Shown: in pieces, positions 24,960-33,470 of the stretch
Layout: each line of letters opens with the position of its first letter
Position numbering within the stretch: the stretch's first letter is position 1
DNA from: Pseudomonas fluorescens
GTDB taxonomy: Bacteria; Pseudomonadota; Gammaproteobacteria; Pseudomonadales; Pseudomonadaceae
Reading direction: 5' to 3'
DNA length: 64,000 nt
Assembly: GCF_005938625.1 (NCBI RefSeq)
Contig: NZ_VCNJ01000010.1
Span: 1-64,000, forward strand
Translations under genes and position numbers: made by a program
Notes under the pieces: generated by a model
What the model was told of the DNA's origin: nothing
The model's database searches: none
The model's input: only the letters and a program-made list of their open reading frames with translations

Positions 24960-25517
24960 ATGCACATTAAAAAGCTCGTGCTCGCAATGGCCATCGGCGC
25001 AGTTCTGTCGGCGTCTACGGTGTTGGTTCCGGAGGGTTTGTCCGGGGTGTCCAGTGCTTATGCCAAGGATGGGGGGAGTGGTGGTGGCAGTGGTGGCGGT
25101 AGCGGAGGGGGCGGCGGAGGAAGTGGAGGCGGAGGAAGTGGCGGGGGCGGCGGCGGTCACGGTGGCAGCGGTGGTGGCAGCGGTGGAAATGGTGGGGGCG
25201 GAAGTGGCGGCGGAGGCAGTCACGGCGGTGGCGGCAACAGTGGTAGTGGCGGTGGCGGTGGCAACAGTGGCCACAGCGGCAGCGACCACGGCTCGGGACA
25301 CTCGGGCGACAGCGGCTCATCCGGCCGCAGCGGCACCCATGCTGAAGCGGGGGATGACCATGGCGTCCACCGCGCGGGTGAAGTCGGTGATGACCACGGC
25401 GTCCACCGCGCGGGTGAAGTCGGCGATGATCGTGGCGTCCATGCTGCGGCTGAAGCCGGCGATGATCGCGGCGTGCATGTCGGCGGCGAGCCGGGCGATG
25501 ACAAGCGCGCCAACTGA
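24960..25517 (+). CDS. secreted Gly-rich protein with C-terminal Asp/His repeats
   Basis: A 185-residue protein with a Sec signal peptide (cleavage near AYAKDG, residue 35). Residues about 37-115 are almost only Gly with Ser, Asn and His, an extended low-complexity region. Residues 131-178 are four 12-residue repeats of the type GDDHGVHRAGEV, the second exact and later ones diverged (GDDRGVHAAAEA, GDDRGVHVGGEP), ending GDDKRAN. Asp/His spacing suggests metal binding. It lacks curlin repeats (Ser-x5-Gln-x-Gly). The gene lies 75 bases after gspF with GGAG before its ATG. I do not recognise a family; a substrate or matrix component of the neighbouring secretion/curli machine is the best guess. 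Confidence 0.8.
   Translation: MHIKKLVLAMAIGAVLSASTVLVPEGLSGVSSAYAKDGGSGGGSGGGSGGGGGGSGGGGSGGGGGGHGGSGGGSGGNGGGGSGGGGSHGGGGNSGSGGGGGNSGHSGSDHGSGHSGDSGSSGRSGTHAEAGDDHGVHRAGEVGDDHGVHRAGEVGDDRGVHAAAEAGDDRGVHVGGEPGDDKRAN
25350..25493 (+). repeat. four 36-base tandem repeats within the Gly-rich gene
   Basis: Units at 25350-25385, 25386-25421, 25422-25457 and 25458-25493, plus a partial unit ending the gene. The first two differ at only a few third-codon positions, which suggests recent duplication. They encode the GDDxGVH dodecapeptides. Confidence 0.9.
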
Positions 25518-25542
25518 TCCATCCTGAAAACACCACACCCCC

Positions 25543-25897
25543 TGTGGGAGCTGGCTTGCCAGCGATGAGGCCGGGTCAGGCAAAATTGTATTGCCTGACA
25601 CACCGCCATCGCTGGCAAGCCAGCTCCCACAGGGTTTTGTGGCGTTTACATATTCCGCAGACAACCATAATCCAATGTGGGAGTGAGCTTGCTCGCGAAT
25701 GCCGTGGGTCAGCCAATGATGTTTTGACTGACACACCGCTTTCGCGAGCAAGCTCGCTCCCACAGGGTTTTGTGGCGTTTAAATATTCCGCAGACAACCA
25801 CCATCAATTGTGGGAGTGAGCCTGCTCGCGATAGCGGTCATTCAGACACTGAAGCTGTGACAGACAGAATGCTATCGCGAGCAGGCTCACTCCTACA
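25543..25897. repeat. tandem array of three REPINs
   Basis: Inverted REP pairs at 25543-25631, 25676-25764 and 25809-25897, starting exactly 133 bases apart. The linkers (GGGTTTTGTGGCGTTTA, then ATATTCCGCAGACAACCA) are nearly identical between units, so the array grew by tandem duplication, but the REP cores differ (GCTGGCTTGCCAGC, GTGAGCTTGCTCGC, GTGAGCCTGCTCGC). The roughly 400-base gap between the Gly-rich gene and the LysR gene holds nothing else. Confidence 0.9.
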
Positions 25898-25915
25898 GTT
25901 TGATCTGCGTACGGC

Positions 25916-26815
25916 TCAAAGGGCGACGTTGTTCTGATTCAGGCGTTCACGCAGGAATTCGATCAGCGCCTGCACCGGTCTGGACGCCTGACGATGCTGC
26001 GGATACACCGCCGACAATGTCAGCGGTTCCGGCCGCAAATCATCCAGCACCGGCACCAATCGGCCATCCTTCAACGCCGCGCCGACAATGAACGTCGGCA
26101 GATAAGTAATGCCCATCCCCTGCACCGCCGCATCCCTGAGCAACTCGCCGTTGTTCACGCGCATGCGCCCGGTGACGTTGACCAGCAGCGGCTTGCCCTG
26201 CCCGGCATTGAAACGCCATTGCACCGAGCGCCCATGACCGTACGGCAGGCAGTCATGGCTGAGCAGATCTTCGGGTTGCAGTGGCGTGCCGCGCTCGGCG
26301 AGATACGCCGGGCTGGCGCAGTACACCCGCTCGATCGACGCGATGCGCCGGGCAATCAGTGTCGAGTCTTCCAGCACACCAATGCGCAGCGCCAGATCGT
26401 AACCCTCACCGAGCAAATCCACCGGGCGATCACTCAAGTCGACCTCAACCGTGACCTCGCGATAGCGCTGCAAGAACATCGGCAGCAGACACCCCAAGTG
26501 CGCCACGGCAAACGACAGCGGCGCACTCAAGCGAATCGTACCGCGCGGCTCGGCAGTCTGCCCGGCGATGCCCTGCTCCACCTGTTCGACTTCACCGAGC
26601 AGGCGCAATGCCGATTCGTAATAACTCTGCCCCAGCGGTGTGACGTCGAGGCGCCGGGTCGAGCGGTTCAACAACCGCACGCCAAGGCGCTCCTCCAGTT
26701 GCATCAAGCGCCGGCTGACGAACTGCTTGGACAGGCCCAACTGATCGGCCGCTGAGGTGAAGCTGCCGGAGTCCATGACCTGGCAAAAAATACGCATGTC
26801 TTCGAACGGGTTCAT
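25916..26815 (-). CDS. LysR-family transcriptional regulator
   Basis: A 299-residue LysR regulator. The winged-helix DNA-binding part covers residues 1-60 (FCQVMDSGSFTSAADQLGLS, then FVSRRLMQLEERLGVRLLNR), and the periplasmic-binding-like effector domain follows from about 90. The ATG at 26815 is used; a GTG two codons upstream is possible. It diverges from the secreted esterase gene with a 161-base intergenic region, the typical LysR layout, so the esterase is its probable target. The effector is unknown. Confidence 0.9.
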   Translation of the reverse strand: MNPFEDMRIFCQVMDSGSFTSAADQLGLSKQFVSRRLMQLEERLGVRLLNRSTRRLDVTPLGQSYYESALRLLGEVEQVEQGIAGQTAEPRGTIRLSAPLSFAVAHLGCLLPMFLQRYREVTVEVDLSDRPVDLLGEGYDLALRIGVLEDSTLIARRIASIERVYCASPAYLAERGTPLQPEDLLSHDCLPYGHGRSVQWRFNAGQGKPLLVNVTGRMRVNNGELLRDAAVQGMGITYLPTFIVGAALKDGRLVPVLDDLRPEPLTLSAVYPQHRQASRPVQALIEFLRERLNQNNVAL

Positions 26816-26976
26816 TGTCACTCTCTGGTGGACAGTTAAACGCTTTATAGCCGCTTTTTCACTTTTCGGCAGCCTATTAATCTGTGCTCACGGTGTTGCT
26901 GAGGCCTGAAGCCCAGCGCCACAGCAGCCCGCAACCCAGGCATAAAAAATCAAAAACATTCAAAAGGATTTCCACC

Positions 26977-27999
26977 ATGAACATCGTCAAGAAAACCCTC
27001 ACCGCTTCCCTCCTCGCCCTGTCCATCGGCAACGCCTTCGCCGCCGACAGCAGCGGTGTCGAACACAACACCCAAGCCTTCCTCAACGCCCTCGCCGCCG
27101 GCGGTGGCAAACCCCTTGAGCAACTGAGCCCGAAAGAAGCCCGTGCAGTACTGACCGGCGCGCAGGCTTCGGTGAAGGTGGACTTGTCCGGTGTTGAAGT
27201 CAGCGACAAGGCGATCAAGGTCGACGGCCAGACGATCAACCTGAAAGTGGTGCGTCCGGCCAAGGTCAAAGGCGAGCTGCCGGTGTTCATGTTCTTCCAC
27301 GGTGGCGGCTGGGTCCTCGGTGATTACCCAACGCACCAGCGCCTGATTCGTGATCTGGTAGTGGGTTCTGGCGCGGTTGCGGTGTACGTCGACTACACGC
27401 CATCGCCGGAAGCGCAGTACCCGACCGCGATCAACCAGGCCTACGCCGCGACGAAATGGGTGGCCGAGCACGGCAAGGACATCGGTGTCGACGGCAAACG
27501 TCTGGCGGTGGCCGGCAACAGCGTCGGCGGCAACATGGCGGCAGTCGTGGCGTTGATGGCCAAGGAACAGAAAGCCCCGGCGCTGCGCTTCCAGCTGCTG
27601 ATGTGGCCAGTGACCAACGCGCAGTTCGACGACGGTTCGTACCAGCAATTTGCCGAAGGCCATTTCCTCACCAAAGGCATGATGCAGTGGTTCTGGGACA
27701 ACTACACCACCAACCCGGCCGAGCGCGCGCAGATCCATGCCTCGCCGCTGAATGCCAGCGCCGAACAGCTCAAGGGTTTGCCTGCCACGCTGGTGCAGAC
27801 CGCCGAATTCGACGTGCTGCGTGATGAAGGCGAAGGCTATGCGCGGCACCTCGATGCGGCCGGTGTGGCGGTGACCTCGGTGCGTTACAACGGGATGATT
27901 CATGACTTTGGTTTGCTCAATCCGCTGAGTCAGATTCCTGAGGTGAAAGCGGCGGTGCGTCAGGCGGCGGCTGAGCTGAAAACTCATCTGAATCCATAA
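26977..27999 (+). CDS. secreted alpha/beta-hydrolase (HSL-type esterase)
   Basis: A 340-residue exported hydrolase; signal peptide ends at NAFAADSS. The hormone-sensitive-lipase family oxyanion motif is present as FFHGGGWVLGD, the nucleophile as GNSVGGN, the acid in FDVLRDEG and the catalytic His in IHDFGL. It would split short-chain esters in the periplasm or outside. AAAGGA precedes the ATG at 26977. It is the divergent neighbour of the LysR gene, and a strong hairpin follows its stop. Confidence 0.9.
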   Translation: MNIVKKTLTASLLALSIGNAFAADSSGVEHNTQAFLNALAAGGGKPLEQLSPKEARAVLTGAQASVKVDLSGVEVSDKAIKVDGQTINLKVVRPAKVKGELPVFMFFHGGGWVLGDYPTHQRLIRDLVVGSGAVAVYVDYTPSPEAQYPTAINQAYAATKWVAEHGKDIGVDGKRLAVAGNSVGGNMAAVVALMAKEQKAPALRFQLLMWPVTNAQFDDGSYQQFAEGHFLTKGMMQWFWDNYTTNPAERAQIHASPLNASAEQLKGLPATLVQTAEFDVLRDEGEGYARHLDAAGVAVTSVRYNGMIHDFGLLNPLSQIPEVKAAVRQAAAELKTHLNP

Positions 28000-28003
28000 C
28001 AGC

Positions 28004-28079
28004 AAAAGATCGCAGCCTGCGGCAGCTCCTGCATTGGAATACGTTCTCCTGTAGGAGCTGCCGCAGGCTGCGATCTTTT
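28004..28079. repeat. REP-like long inverted repeat/terminator
   Basis: Arms of 30 bases (28004-28033 and 28050-28079) differ at one position, with a 16-base loop. The core GATCGCAGCCTGCGGCAGCTCC is a second dispersed-palindrome class of pseudomonads, different from the GAGCGAGC type. It begins four bases after the esterase stop and ends in TTTT, so it probably also terminates that transcript. Confidence 0.8.
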
Positions 28080-28107
28080 CACTTGCAGACACCACGGAGC
28101 CAAGGTC

Positions 28108-29535
28108 ATGAGATTTTTCTACACCCACCTGCTGTCCTTGAGCGCCGCTCTGCTGCTGCTCGACGCTGTGCTCTGGCACTTCTCGCCCTTCACCCATCGT
28201 GCCCCGAGGGTCGGTGTGCGGTTGGTGCTGTTTCTGGCGTTCACGGCGCTGGTGATCAACGCCGGCGTCAGTCCGTTGCAGGCTCCGCTGTTCGCCGATG
28301 ACCGCGTGGCGCAACTGGGTGCAACGGCGTTGGGGATTCTCTGGTGGCTTTACGCTGCGCGGGTGCTGACCGAAATCATCGGCCTGGCGCTGATGCGTCG
28401 TATCGGCCACAGCGGCCGTTTGTTGCAGGACGTCATCGGTGCACTGGTGTTTCTGGTCGCTACTGTCGCCGCAGCCGGTTACGTGTTGGAGCTGCCGGTA
28501 AAGGGCTTGCTGGCGACGTCCGGTGTGGTGGCCATCGTTGTCGGTCTGGCGCTGCAAAGCACCTTGGCCGATGTGTTTTCCGGGATTGTGCTCAACACCA
28601 CAAAGCCCTATCAGGTGGATGATTTCGTGGTGATCGACGGCGTCGAAGGCAAAGTCTTCGACATCGACTGGCGCGCAACGCACCTGCTGACCAGCGCCGG
28701 GACCATGGCCGTGGTGCCGAACTCGGTGGCGGCCAAGGCGAAAATCGTCAACCTCAGCCGCCCGAACAACATGCATGGCGTGTCGATCAGCATTCAGGTG
28801 CCGAATCACATCCGCCCGCGCCGGGTACTGGATGCGCTTGATCGCACCTTGCAGGGCAGCAGTTCTCTTCTTCTCAGCCCCGCACCGAAGGCCGTGGTGA
28901 AAGAAGCCGGTGAAACCATGTCGGAATACGTCGCCAGCGGCTTCATCGCCGAGCTGGGCAAAAAAAGCGAAGTGCGCAATCAACTGTTCGACCTCGCCCA
29001 CCGGCATCTCGAAGCAGCGGGCATTTCGCGCCATCCCGACGGCGTGATCGAACCGTCGACCCGCGCACGTGCGCTGCTTGATGAAGTAAAAATCTTCCGC
29101 TCGCTGAGCAGTGATGAGCGTGATCGCCTCGCCGAATCGATGGTCGCTCAGCAGTACACAGCAGGCCAGGTGGTGCTGGGTCTGGATGAAGTACCGGACA
29201 GTTTGTTCGTGATTGCCACGGGCGTGGTCAGTGCGACGGTGCCGGATGGTAATGAGCAGACTGAAGCCGGGCGCATGGGGCCGAGTGAGGTCATGGGTGA
29301 GCAGAGTATTCTGGCTGATACGCCGTCGCAGGCTACGTTTACCGCGCTGACGTCGAGCATCATTTATCGACTCGACAAGAACCTCACTCGTCAGTGCATG
29401 GAACAGCGCACGGAGGTGGGTCGGGCGTTGAATAAATTGCAGGCGGTACGTCAACAGAACAGTCGCCTCGCGTTGATGGCCAAGCCGGTGGCGGTGAGGA
29501 AAGGTGGGTTTTTGGGGTGGCTGCAGAAGCGTTGA
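28108..29535 (+). CDS. MscS-type mechanosensitive channel with C-terminal cNMP-binding-like domain
   Basis: A 475-residue membrane protein. Four or five hydrophobic helices fill residues 1-140. The MscS pore/beta domain follows (GLLATSGVVAIVVGLALQST then LADVFSGIVLNTTKPYQVDD, and GKVFDIDWRATHLLTSAG). Residues about 320-440 look like a cyclic-nucleotide-binding domain (FRSLSSDERDRLAESM, QVVLGLDEVPDSLFVIATGV, GEQSILADTPSQATF). The conserved phosphate-binding PxGExA box reads MGEQSIL, so nucleotide binding is uncertain. Such proteins are ligand-modulated osmotic valves or small channels in the inner membrane. It appears to be monocistronic. Confidence 0.9.
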   Translation: MRFFYTHLLSLSAALLLLDAVLWHFSPFTHRAPRVGVRLVLFLAFTALVINAGVSPLQAPLFADDRVAQLGATALGILWWLYAARVLTEIIGLALMRRIGHSGRLLQDVIGALVFLVATVAAAGYVLELPVKGLLATSGVVAIVVGLALQSTLADVFSGIVLNTTKPYQVDDFVVIDGVEGKVFDIDWRATHLLTSAGTMAVVPNSVAAKAKIVNLSRPNNMHGVSISIQVPNHIRPRRVLDALDRTLQGSSSLLLSPAPKAVVKEAGETMSEYVASGFIAELGKKSEVRNQLFDLAHRHLEAAGISRHPDGVIEPSTRARALLDEVKIFRSLSSDERDRLAESMVAQQYTAGQVVLGLDEVPDSLFVIATGVVSATVPDGNEQTEAGRMGPSEVMGEQSILADTPSQATFTALTSSIIYRLDKNLTRQCMEQRTEVGRALNKLQAVRQQNSRLALMAKPVAVRKGGFLGWLQKR

Positions 29536-29556
29536 GGCGTAGATTTTTAAGATCAA

Positions 29557-29731
29557 GAGCCTACCCCCTCACCCCAGCCCTCTCCCCCAAGGGGGCGAGG
29601 GGGAAAGGGAGCCGATCTTCAAGCTTTTCAAAATTGAAGTTCCACTCGGTATTGCAGGTCGGCGTACCTCGCAAGAACCCCTCGGTCAGTCCCCTCTCCC
29701 TCCGGGAGAGGGCTAGGGTGAGGGGCTCTTC
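29557..29731. repeat. dispersed inverted repeat ('CCCTCACCCCAGCCCTCTCCC' class)
   Basis: Left arm at about 29557-29588 (AGAGCCTACCCCCTCACCCC onward) pairs with a right arm at about 29706-29731 (GGGAGAGGGCTAGGGTGAGG), with an inner C/G-rich palindrome next to each arm. This is a widespread bacterial dispersed repeat family. It fills the convergent gap between the MscS gene and the YcaC-type gene; no coding potential is seen. Confidence 0.7.
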
Positions 29732-29745
29732 CAGCTCACACCCAA

Positions 29746-30369
29746 TTACTTGGCAGTGAACTTGGTATAGCTGTTAATCAAATTGCGATAGTTCGGCAAA
29801 CGCTCCGACAGCAAGTGCGCCAGACCTTCCATATCGTTGCGCCAGTCACCCTGCAGCTCGCACGCCACCGAGAACCAGTTCAGCAGGTGTGCACCCGCCG
29901 CCGACATCCGCGCCCACGCCGCCTGCTGCACGGTGGTGTTGAAGGTGCCCGACGAGTCAGTCACCACAAACACTTCGTACCCTTCAGCAATCGCCGACAA
30001 AGTAGGGAACGCCACGCAAACATCCGTCACCACACCGGCGATGATCAGTTGCTTGCGACCGGTGGCCTTGATCGCCTTGACGAAGTCTTCGTTGTCCCAG
30101 GCATTGATCTGGCCCGGGCGCTGAATGAACGGCGCATCCGGGAACTGCTCACGCAATTCAGGCACGATCGGGCCGTTTGGACCTGCGTCGAAACTGGTTG
30201 TGAGGATCGTCGGCAGCTTGAAGAACTTGGCGATGTCGCCCAGCGCCAGCACGTTGTTCTTGAACTCGTTCGGGGTGAAATCCTGGACCAGCGAGATCAG
30301 GCCGGTCTGGTGATCGACCAGCAGTACAACCGCATCATCTTTGTTCAGACGTGTGTAAGGAACGCTCAT
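29746..30369 (-). CDS. YcaC-type isochorismatase-like hydrolase
   Basis: A 207-residue cysteine hydrolase. The triad is recognisable: Asp in AVVLLVDHQTGLI, Lys in AIKATGRKQLIIAG and Cys in GVVTDVCVAFPT, with the cis-peptide-type VVTD preceding it. Length and sequence equal E. coli/P. aeruginosa YcaC, an octameric enzyme of unknown substrate. It is the last gene of a four-gene minus-strand group with the amidohydrolase, ABM protein and DoxX. Confidence 0.88.
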   Translation of the reverse strand: MSVPYTRLNKDDAVVLLVDHQTGLISLVQDFTPNEFKNNVLALGDIAKFFKLPTILTTSFDAGPNGPIVPELREQFPDAPFIQRPGQINAWDNEDFVKAIKATGRKQLIIAGVVTDVCVAFPTLSAIAEGYEVFVVTDSSGTFNTTVQQAAWARMSAAGAHLLNWFSVACELQGDWRNDMEGLAHLLSERLPNYRNLINSYTKFTAK

Positions 30370-30440
30370 GGGAAAACTCCTGATGGACGGATGGATGAAG
30401 CGTGAAGCGCCGACCGGTCGACCGGCGCTTTGAGGGAGAA

Positions 30441-32279
30441 TCAGAAAGCGAAGCAGGAGCAGCCGAACGCGCCCCAGAAACCGGCGAAGTCGCTGACCGG
30501 TGCGTTCGACATCCGCGCCTTTTCATGGCTGTGGGTGTGTACGGCGCACGGGCCGCTGCACTGGTGCACCTGCGCCTGCAATGGCGAATTCGGCCGCCAG
30601 TGGCCCGGGACTTTCACCACCGGCGACCAGTCCGGCAGTACTGGAATCGAGCGCGGGCCGAGGTCTTCGAAGTCGCCGGCGGCGTAGACAATCTTGCCGC
30701 CGACCACGGTCATTACCGATTCGATCCACTTGATCGCTTCTTCTTCGACATGGAAGAAGTCCGCGCTCAGCGCCGCGAGATCCGCCAGTTGGCCGACCTT
30801 GATCTGGCCCTTCTTGCCCTGCTCTGAAGAGAACCAGGCACTGCCGTGGGTGAACAGTTCCAGCGCAGTGGTGCGCGGCAAACCTTCTTCGTACAAGGCC
30901 AGACCACCGACGGTGCGGCCACTGACCATCCAGTACAGCGAAGTCCACGGGTTGTAGCTCGACACCCGCGTCGCATCAGTGCCGGCGCCGACCGGTACGC
31001 CTTCGGCGAGCATGCGTTTGATCGGTGGCGTCGCTTCGGCGGCTTGCTTGCCGTAACGATCAACGAAGTACTCGCCCTGGAACGCCATGCGATCCTGAAT
31101 CGCGATGCCGCCGCCCAGCGCTTTCACCCGCTCGATGTTTTGCGGGGTGATGGTTTCGGCGTGGTCGAAAAACCAAGGCAAACCGTTGAACGGAATGTCA
31201 CGGTTAACCTTCTCGAACACGTCGAGCATACGGCTGATCGATTCGTTGTACGTGGCGTGCAAACGGAACGGCCAACGTTGCTCGACCAGGTGGCGCACCA
31301 CCGGCTCCAGCTCTTCTTCCATGGTTTGCGGAAGGTCCGGGCGCGGTTCGAGGAAGTCTTCGAAGTCCGCCGCCGAGAACACCAGCATCTCGCCGGCGCC
31401 GTTGTGGCGCAGGTAGTCGTCGCCCTGATGCAACTTGACGCTGCCAGTCCAGTTCTGGAAATCGCTCAGTTCTTCTTTCGGTTTCTGGGTGAACAGGTTG
31501 TAGGCGATGCGCACGGTCAACTGGTCGTCTTTGGCCAGTTGCTCGATCACTTGATAATCGTCCGGGTAGTTCTGGAAACCGCCGCCGGCATCGATTGCGC
31601 TGGTCAGGCCGAGGCGATTGAGTTCGCGCATGAACTGGCGGGTCGAGTTGACCTGATATTCCAGTGGCAGCTTCGGCCCTTTGGCCAGCGTCGAGTAGAG
31701 AATCATCGCGTTCGGCCGCGCGACCAGCATGCCGGTCGGGTTGCCATTACTGTCGCGGACGATCTCGCCACCCGGTGGGTTCGGCGTGTCGCGGGTGTAA
31801 CCGGCCACACGCAGCGCGGCGCGGTTGAGCAGCGCACGGTCGTACAAATGCAGGATGAACACCGGGGTGTCCGGCGCGGCCTGATTGATTTCTTCAAGGG
31901 TTGGCATGCGTTTTTCGGCGAACTGGAATTCGTTCCAGCCTCCGACCACACGCACCCATTGCGGAGTTGGCGTGCGGTCAGCCTGATCCTTGAGCATGCG
32001 CAGGGCATCGGCCAGCGACGGCACGCCTTCCCAGCGCAGTTCGAGGTTGTAGTTCAAACCGCCACGAATCAGGTGCAAGTGCGAGTCGTTGAGACCGGGG
32101 ATGACGCAGCGACCGTGCATATCGACCACTTGCGTGTTCGGCCCGCGCAGGGCCATGGCCTGGTTGTCGTTGCCGACGACCACGAAGCGCCCATCGGTGA
32201 TCGCCACGGCACTGGCCAGCGGTTTGGTGCGGTCGACGGTATGAAATTGGCCATTGAACAGAATCAGATCGGCGCTCAT
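30441..32279 (-). CDS. YtcJ-like metal-dependent amidohydrolase with Cys/His-rich tail
   Basis: A 612-residue amidohydrolase. Motifs: VIPGLNDSHLHLIRGGLNYN (HxH metal site), central GLPWFFDHAETITPQN and the C-terminal GAGTDATRVSSYNPW Asp motif, with a composite beta-sandwich formed by both ends (ILFNGQFHTVDRTKP). About 40 residues extend beyond the normal end and include HQCSGPCAVHTHSH and FGCSCF, a possible extra metal site. The substrate is not predictable; related proteins act on N-substituted amides. YcaC lies 71 bases downstream. Confidence 0.87.
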   Translation of the reverse strand: MSADLILFNGQFHTVDRTKPLASAVAITDGRFVVVGNDNQAMALRGPNTQVVDMHGRCVIPGLNDSHLHLIRGGLNYNLELRWEGVPSLADALRMLKDQADRTPTPQWVRVVGGWNEFQFAEKRMPTLEEINQAAPDTPVFILHLYDRALLNRAALRVAGYTRDTPNPPGGEIVRDSNGNPTGMLVARPNAMILYSTLAKGPKLPLEYQVNSTRQFMRELNRLGLTSAIDAGGGFQNYPDDYQVIEQLAKDDQLTVRIAYNLFTQKPKEELSDFQNWTGSVKLHQGDDYLRHNGAGEMLVFSAADFEDFLEPRPDLPQTMEEELEPVVRHLVEQRWPFRLHATYNESISRMLDVFEKVNRDIPFNGLPWFFDHAETITPQNIERVKALGGGIAIQDRMAFQGEYFVDRYGKQAAEATPPIKRMLAEGVPVGAGTDATRVSSYNPWTSLYWMVSGRTVGGLALYEEGLPRTTALELFTHGSAWFSSEQGKKGQIKVGQLADLAALSADFFHVEEEAIKWIESVMTVVGGKIVYAAGDFEDLGPRSIPVLPDWSPVVKVPGHWRPNSPLQAQVHQCSGPCAVHTHSHEKARMSNAPVSDFAGFWGAFGCSCFAF

Positions 32280-32322
32280 CGCAGTTCCTCAAGCAAAGTG
32301 AAAAGGAGCAAACCCCGCGCGC

Positions 32323-32949
32323 TCAGCGTGGCGAGGTTTCTTGGGAATCGAGGTGTTCATGGGCCTGGCTGGTTTCGAGCCACGGCGTGAACAAACGGGT
32401 GACGGGCGGCATCACCACGTACACCACCGACAGGACGATGGTCAGGGTGATCAGGAACGTGGCGACCACGTAGTTGGAAAGCAGCGGGTGCAGCGCCAGC
32501 AGCGGCCCCCAGATCAGCGGCACGAGCAACGTGTGCGGCAAAATCACCAGTAGCGTGACCACGGCTTGCTTCCAGCGCGGCGGCGGCGAAGCGGCGTCGG
32601 CCAATGGGGTAAACCAGAATTCATTGATCGGCGCGACTTCGGTCTGATCGCCATCAGCCAGCATCGGTGCGGCTTCGGCGACCAGCGCCTGACGCTGCGA
32701 CGACTCCAGCCAGCCTTGCATCGCTTCGGTGCTGCTGAAACGCAGCACGCAGGTGTAGAAGTCGAGACGGCCGCGCTTGCCGCGCACCACGTCCACGCCC
32801 AAATGACCTTCACGCTGCCCCGCCACGCGGACGATATTGCGCAGCCAGGCCTCGTACGCCGACTCGAAACCGGCCTTGACCCGGTGCTTGATGATCAATG
32901 TGACCGTCTCATCGGCCCCCGGTGACTGTGGATTGAGGACTTCAGGCAT
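32323..32949 (-). CDS. ABM-domain membrane protein
   Basis: A 208-residue protein: residues about 15-110 are an antibiotic-biosynthesis-monooxygenase (dimeric alpha/beta barrel) fold (VTLIIKHRVKAGFESAYEAW, FYTCVLRFSSTEAMQGWLES), and residues 125-190 hold two transmembrane helices (VVTLLVILPHTLLVPLIWGP, VATFLITLTIVLSVVYVVM). This two-part type is common in pseudomonads and its function is unknown. It overlaps the DoxX gene by eight bases. Confidence 0.82.
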   Translation of the reverse strand: MPEVLNPQSPGADETVTLIIKHRVKAGFESAYEAWLRNIVRVAGQREGHLGVDVVRGKRGRLDFYTCVLRFSSTEAMQGWLESSQRQALVAEAAPMLADGDQTEVAPINEFWFTPLADAASPPPRWKQAVVTLLVILPHTLLVPLIWGPLLALHPLLSNYVVATFLITLTIVLSVVYVVMPPVTRLFTPWLETSQAHEHLDSQETSPR

Positions 32950-33355
32950 AACGCAACACTCCGGGCAAACGAACAGAAATCGCCAGCCGTCCCGGCCCGG
33001 CGATCAACACAGTGGTAAACAGGATCAGCAGCAACCAGCCGAACTGCCCTTCGGCCACACTCCATTGCGGATGCACGACCAGCAACGCCACCAGCAGCAC
33101 AAAGAGAATAGGCACGCAGGCCAATCGCGCCAGTAACCCGGCGACGATCAGTAGTGGGCAGAGAACTTCGGCGAAGATCGCCAGGATCAGGGTGAGGTGA
33201 GAACCGAGGTGGAACGGGTCTTCGATCAGTTGCAATTGCGCGGTGAAATCCAGCAGCTTGGGCAAGCCGTGGACCCAGAGTAAAAACAACCCGCCACTGA
33301 CCCGCAGGAACAGCAAACCGATGTCGCGTGCCTGTTCATCTGTTGAGGCATTCAT
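32942..33355 (-). CDS. DoxX family membrane protein
   Basis: A 137-residue protein with four hydrophobic helices (GLLFLRVSGGLFLLWVHGL, LTLILAIFAEVLCPLLIVAG, LACVPILFVLLVALLVV, FGWLLLILFTTVLIAGPG). The DoxX signature RxxxGxxFlxxGxxKL is recognisable as RVSGGLFLLWVHGLPKL. It is the first gene of the group that ends with YcaC, and its stop overlaps the next start. DoxX-type proteins are linked to thiol redox balance in some bacteria; no specific role is shown here. Confidence 0.87.
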   Translation of the reverse strand: MNASTDEQARDIGLLFLRVSGGLFLLWVHGLPKLLDFTAQLQLIEDPFHLGSHLTLILAIFAEVLCPLLIVAGLLARLACVPILFVLLVALLVVHPQWSVAEGQFGWLLLILFTTVLIAGPGRLAISVRLPGVLRYA

Positions 33356-33470
33356 GACCCGACCCTTGAAATGTCATTGGCCAGAATCATGCCAATGATG
33401 GTCGGGAGGAAATTGGATAGATGTGCTCAGTTCTGCGGCATTCCAAAATTCTTGAAACACCGCAAATCCC

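Noticed and set aside
24960..25517. Gly-rich protein as a curlin (CsgA)
   Set aside because: It lacks the Ser-x5-Gln-x-Gly-x-Asn-x-Ala-x3-Gln repeats. Called only a possible substrate.
25543..25897. CRISPR array
   Set aside because: Regular 133-base spacing is due to duplicated REPINs; repeats are palindromic pairs, spacers are also alike, and no cas genes are near.
26950..29556. 868-codon minus-strand open frame across the esterase and MscS genes
   Set aside because: It covers two well-supported plus-strand genes and the intergenic hairpin; composition is His/Arg/Gln-rich as expected for an antisense frame.
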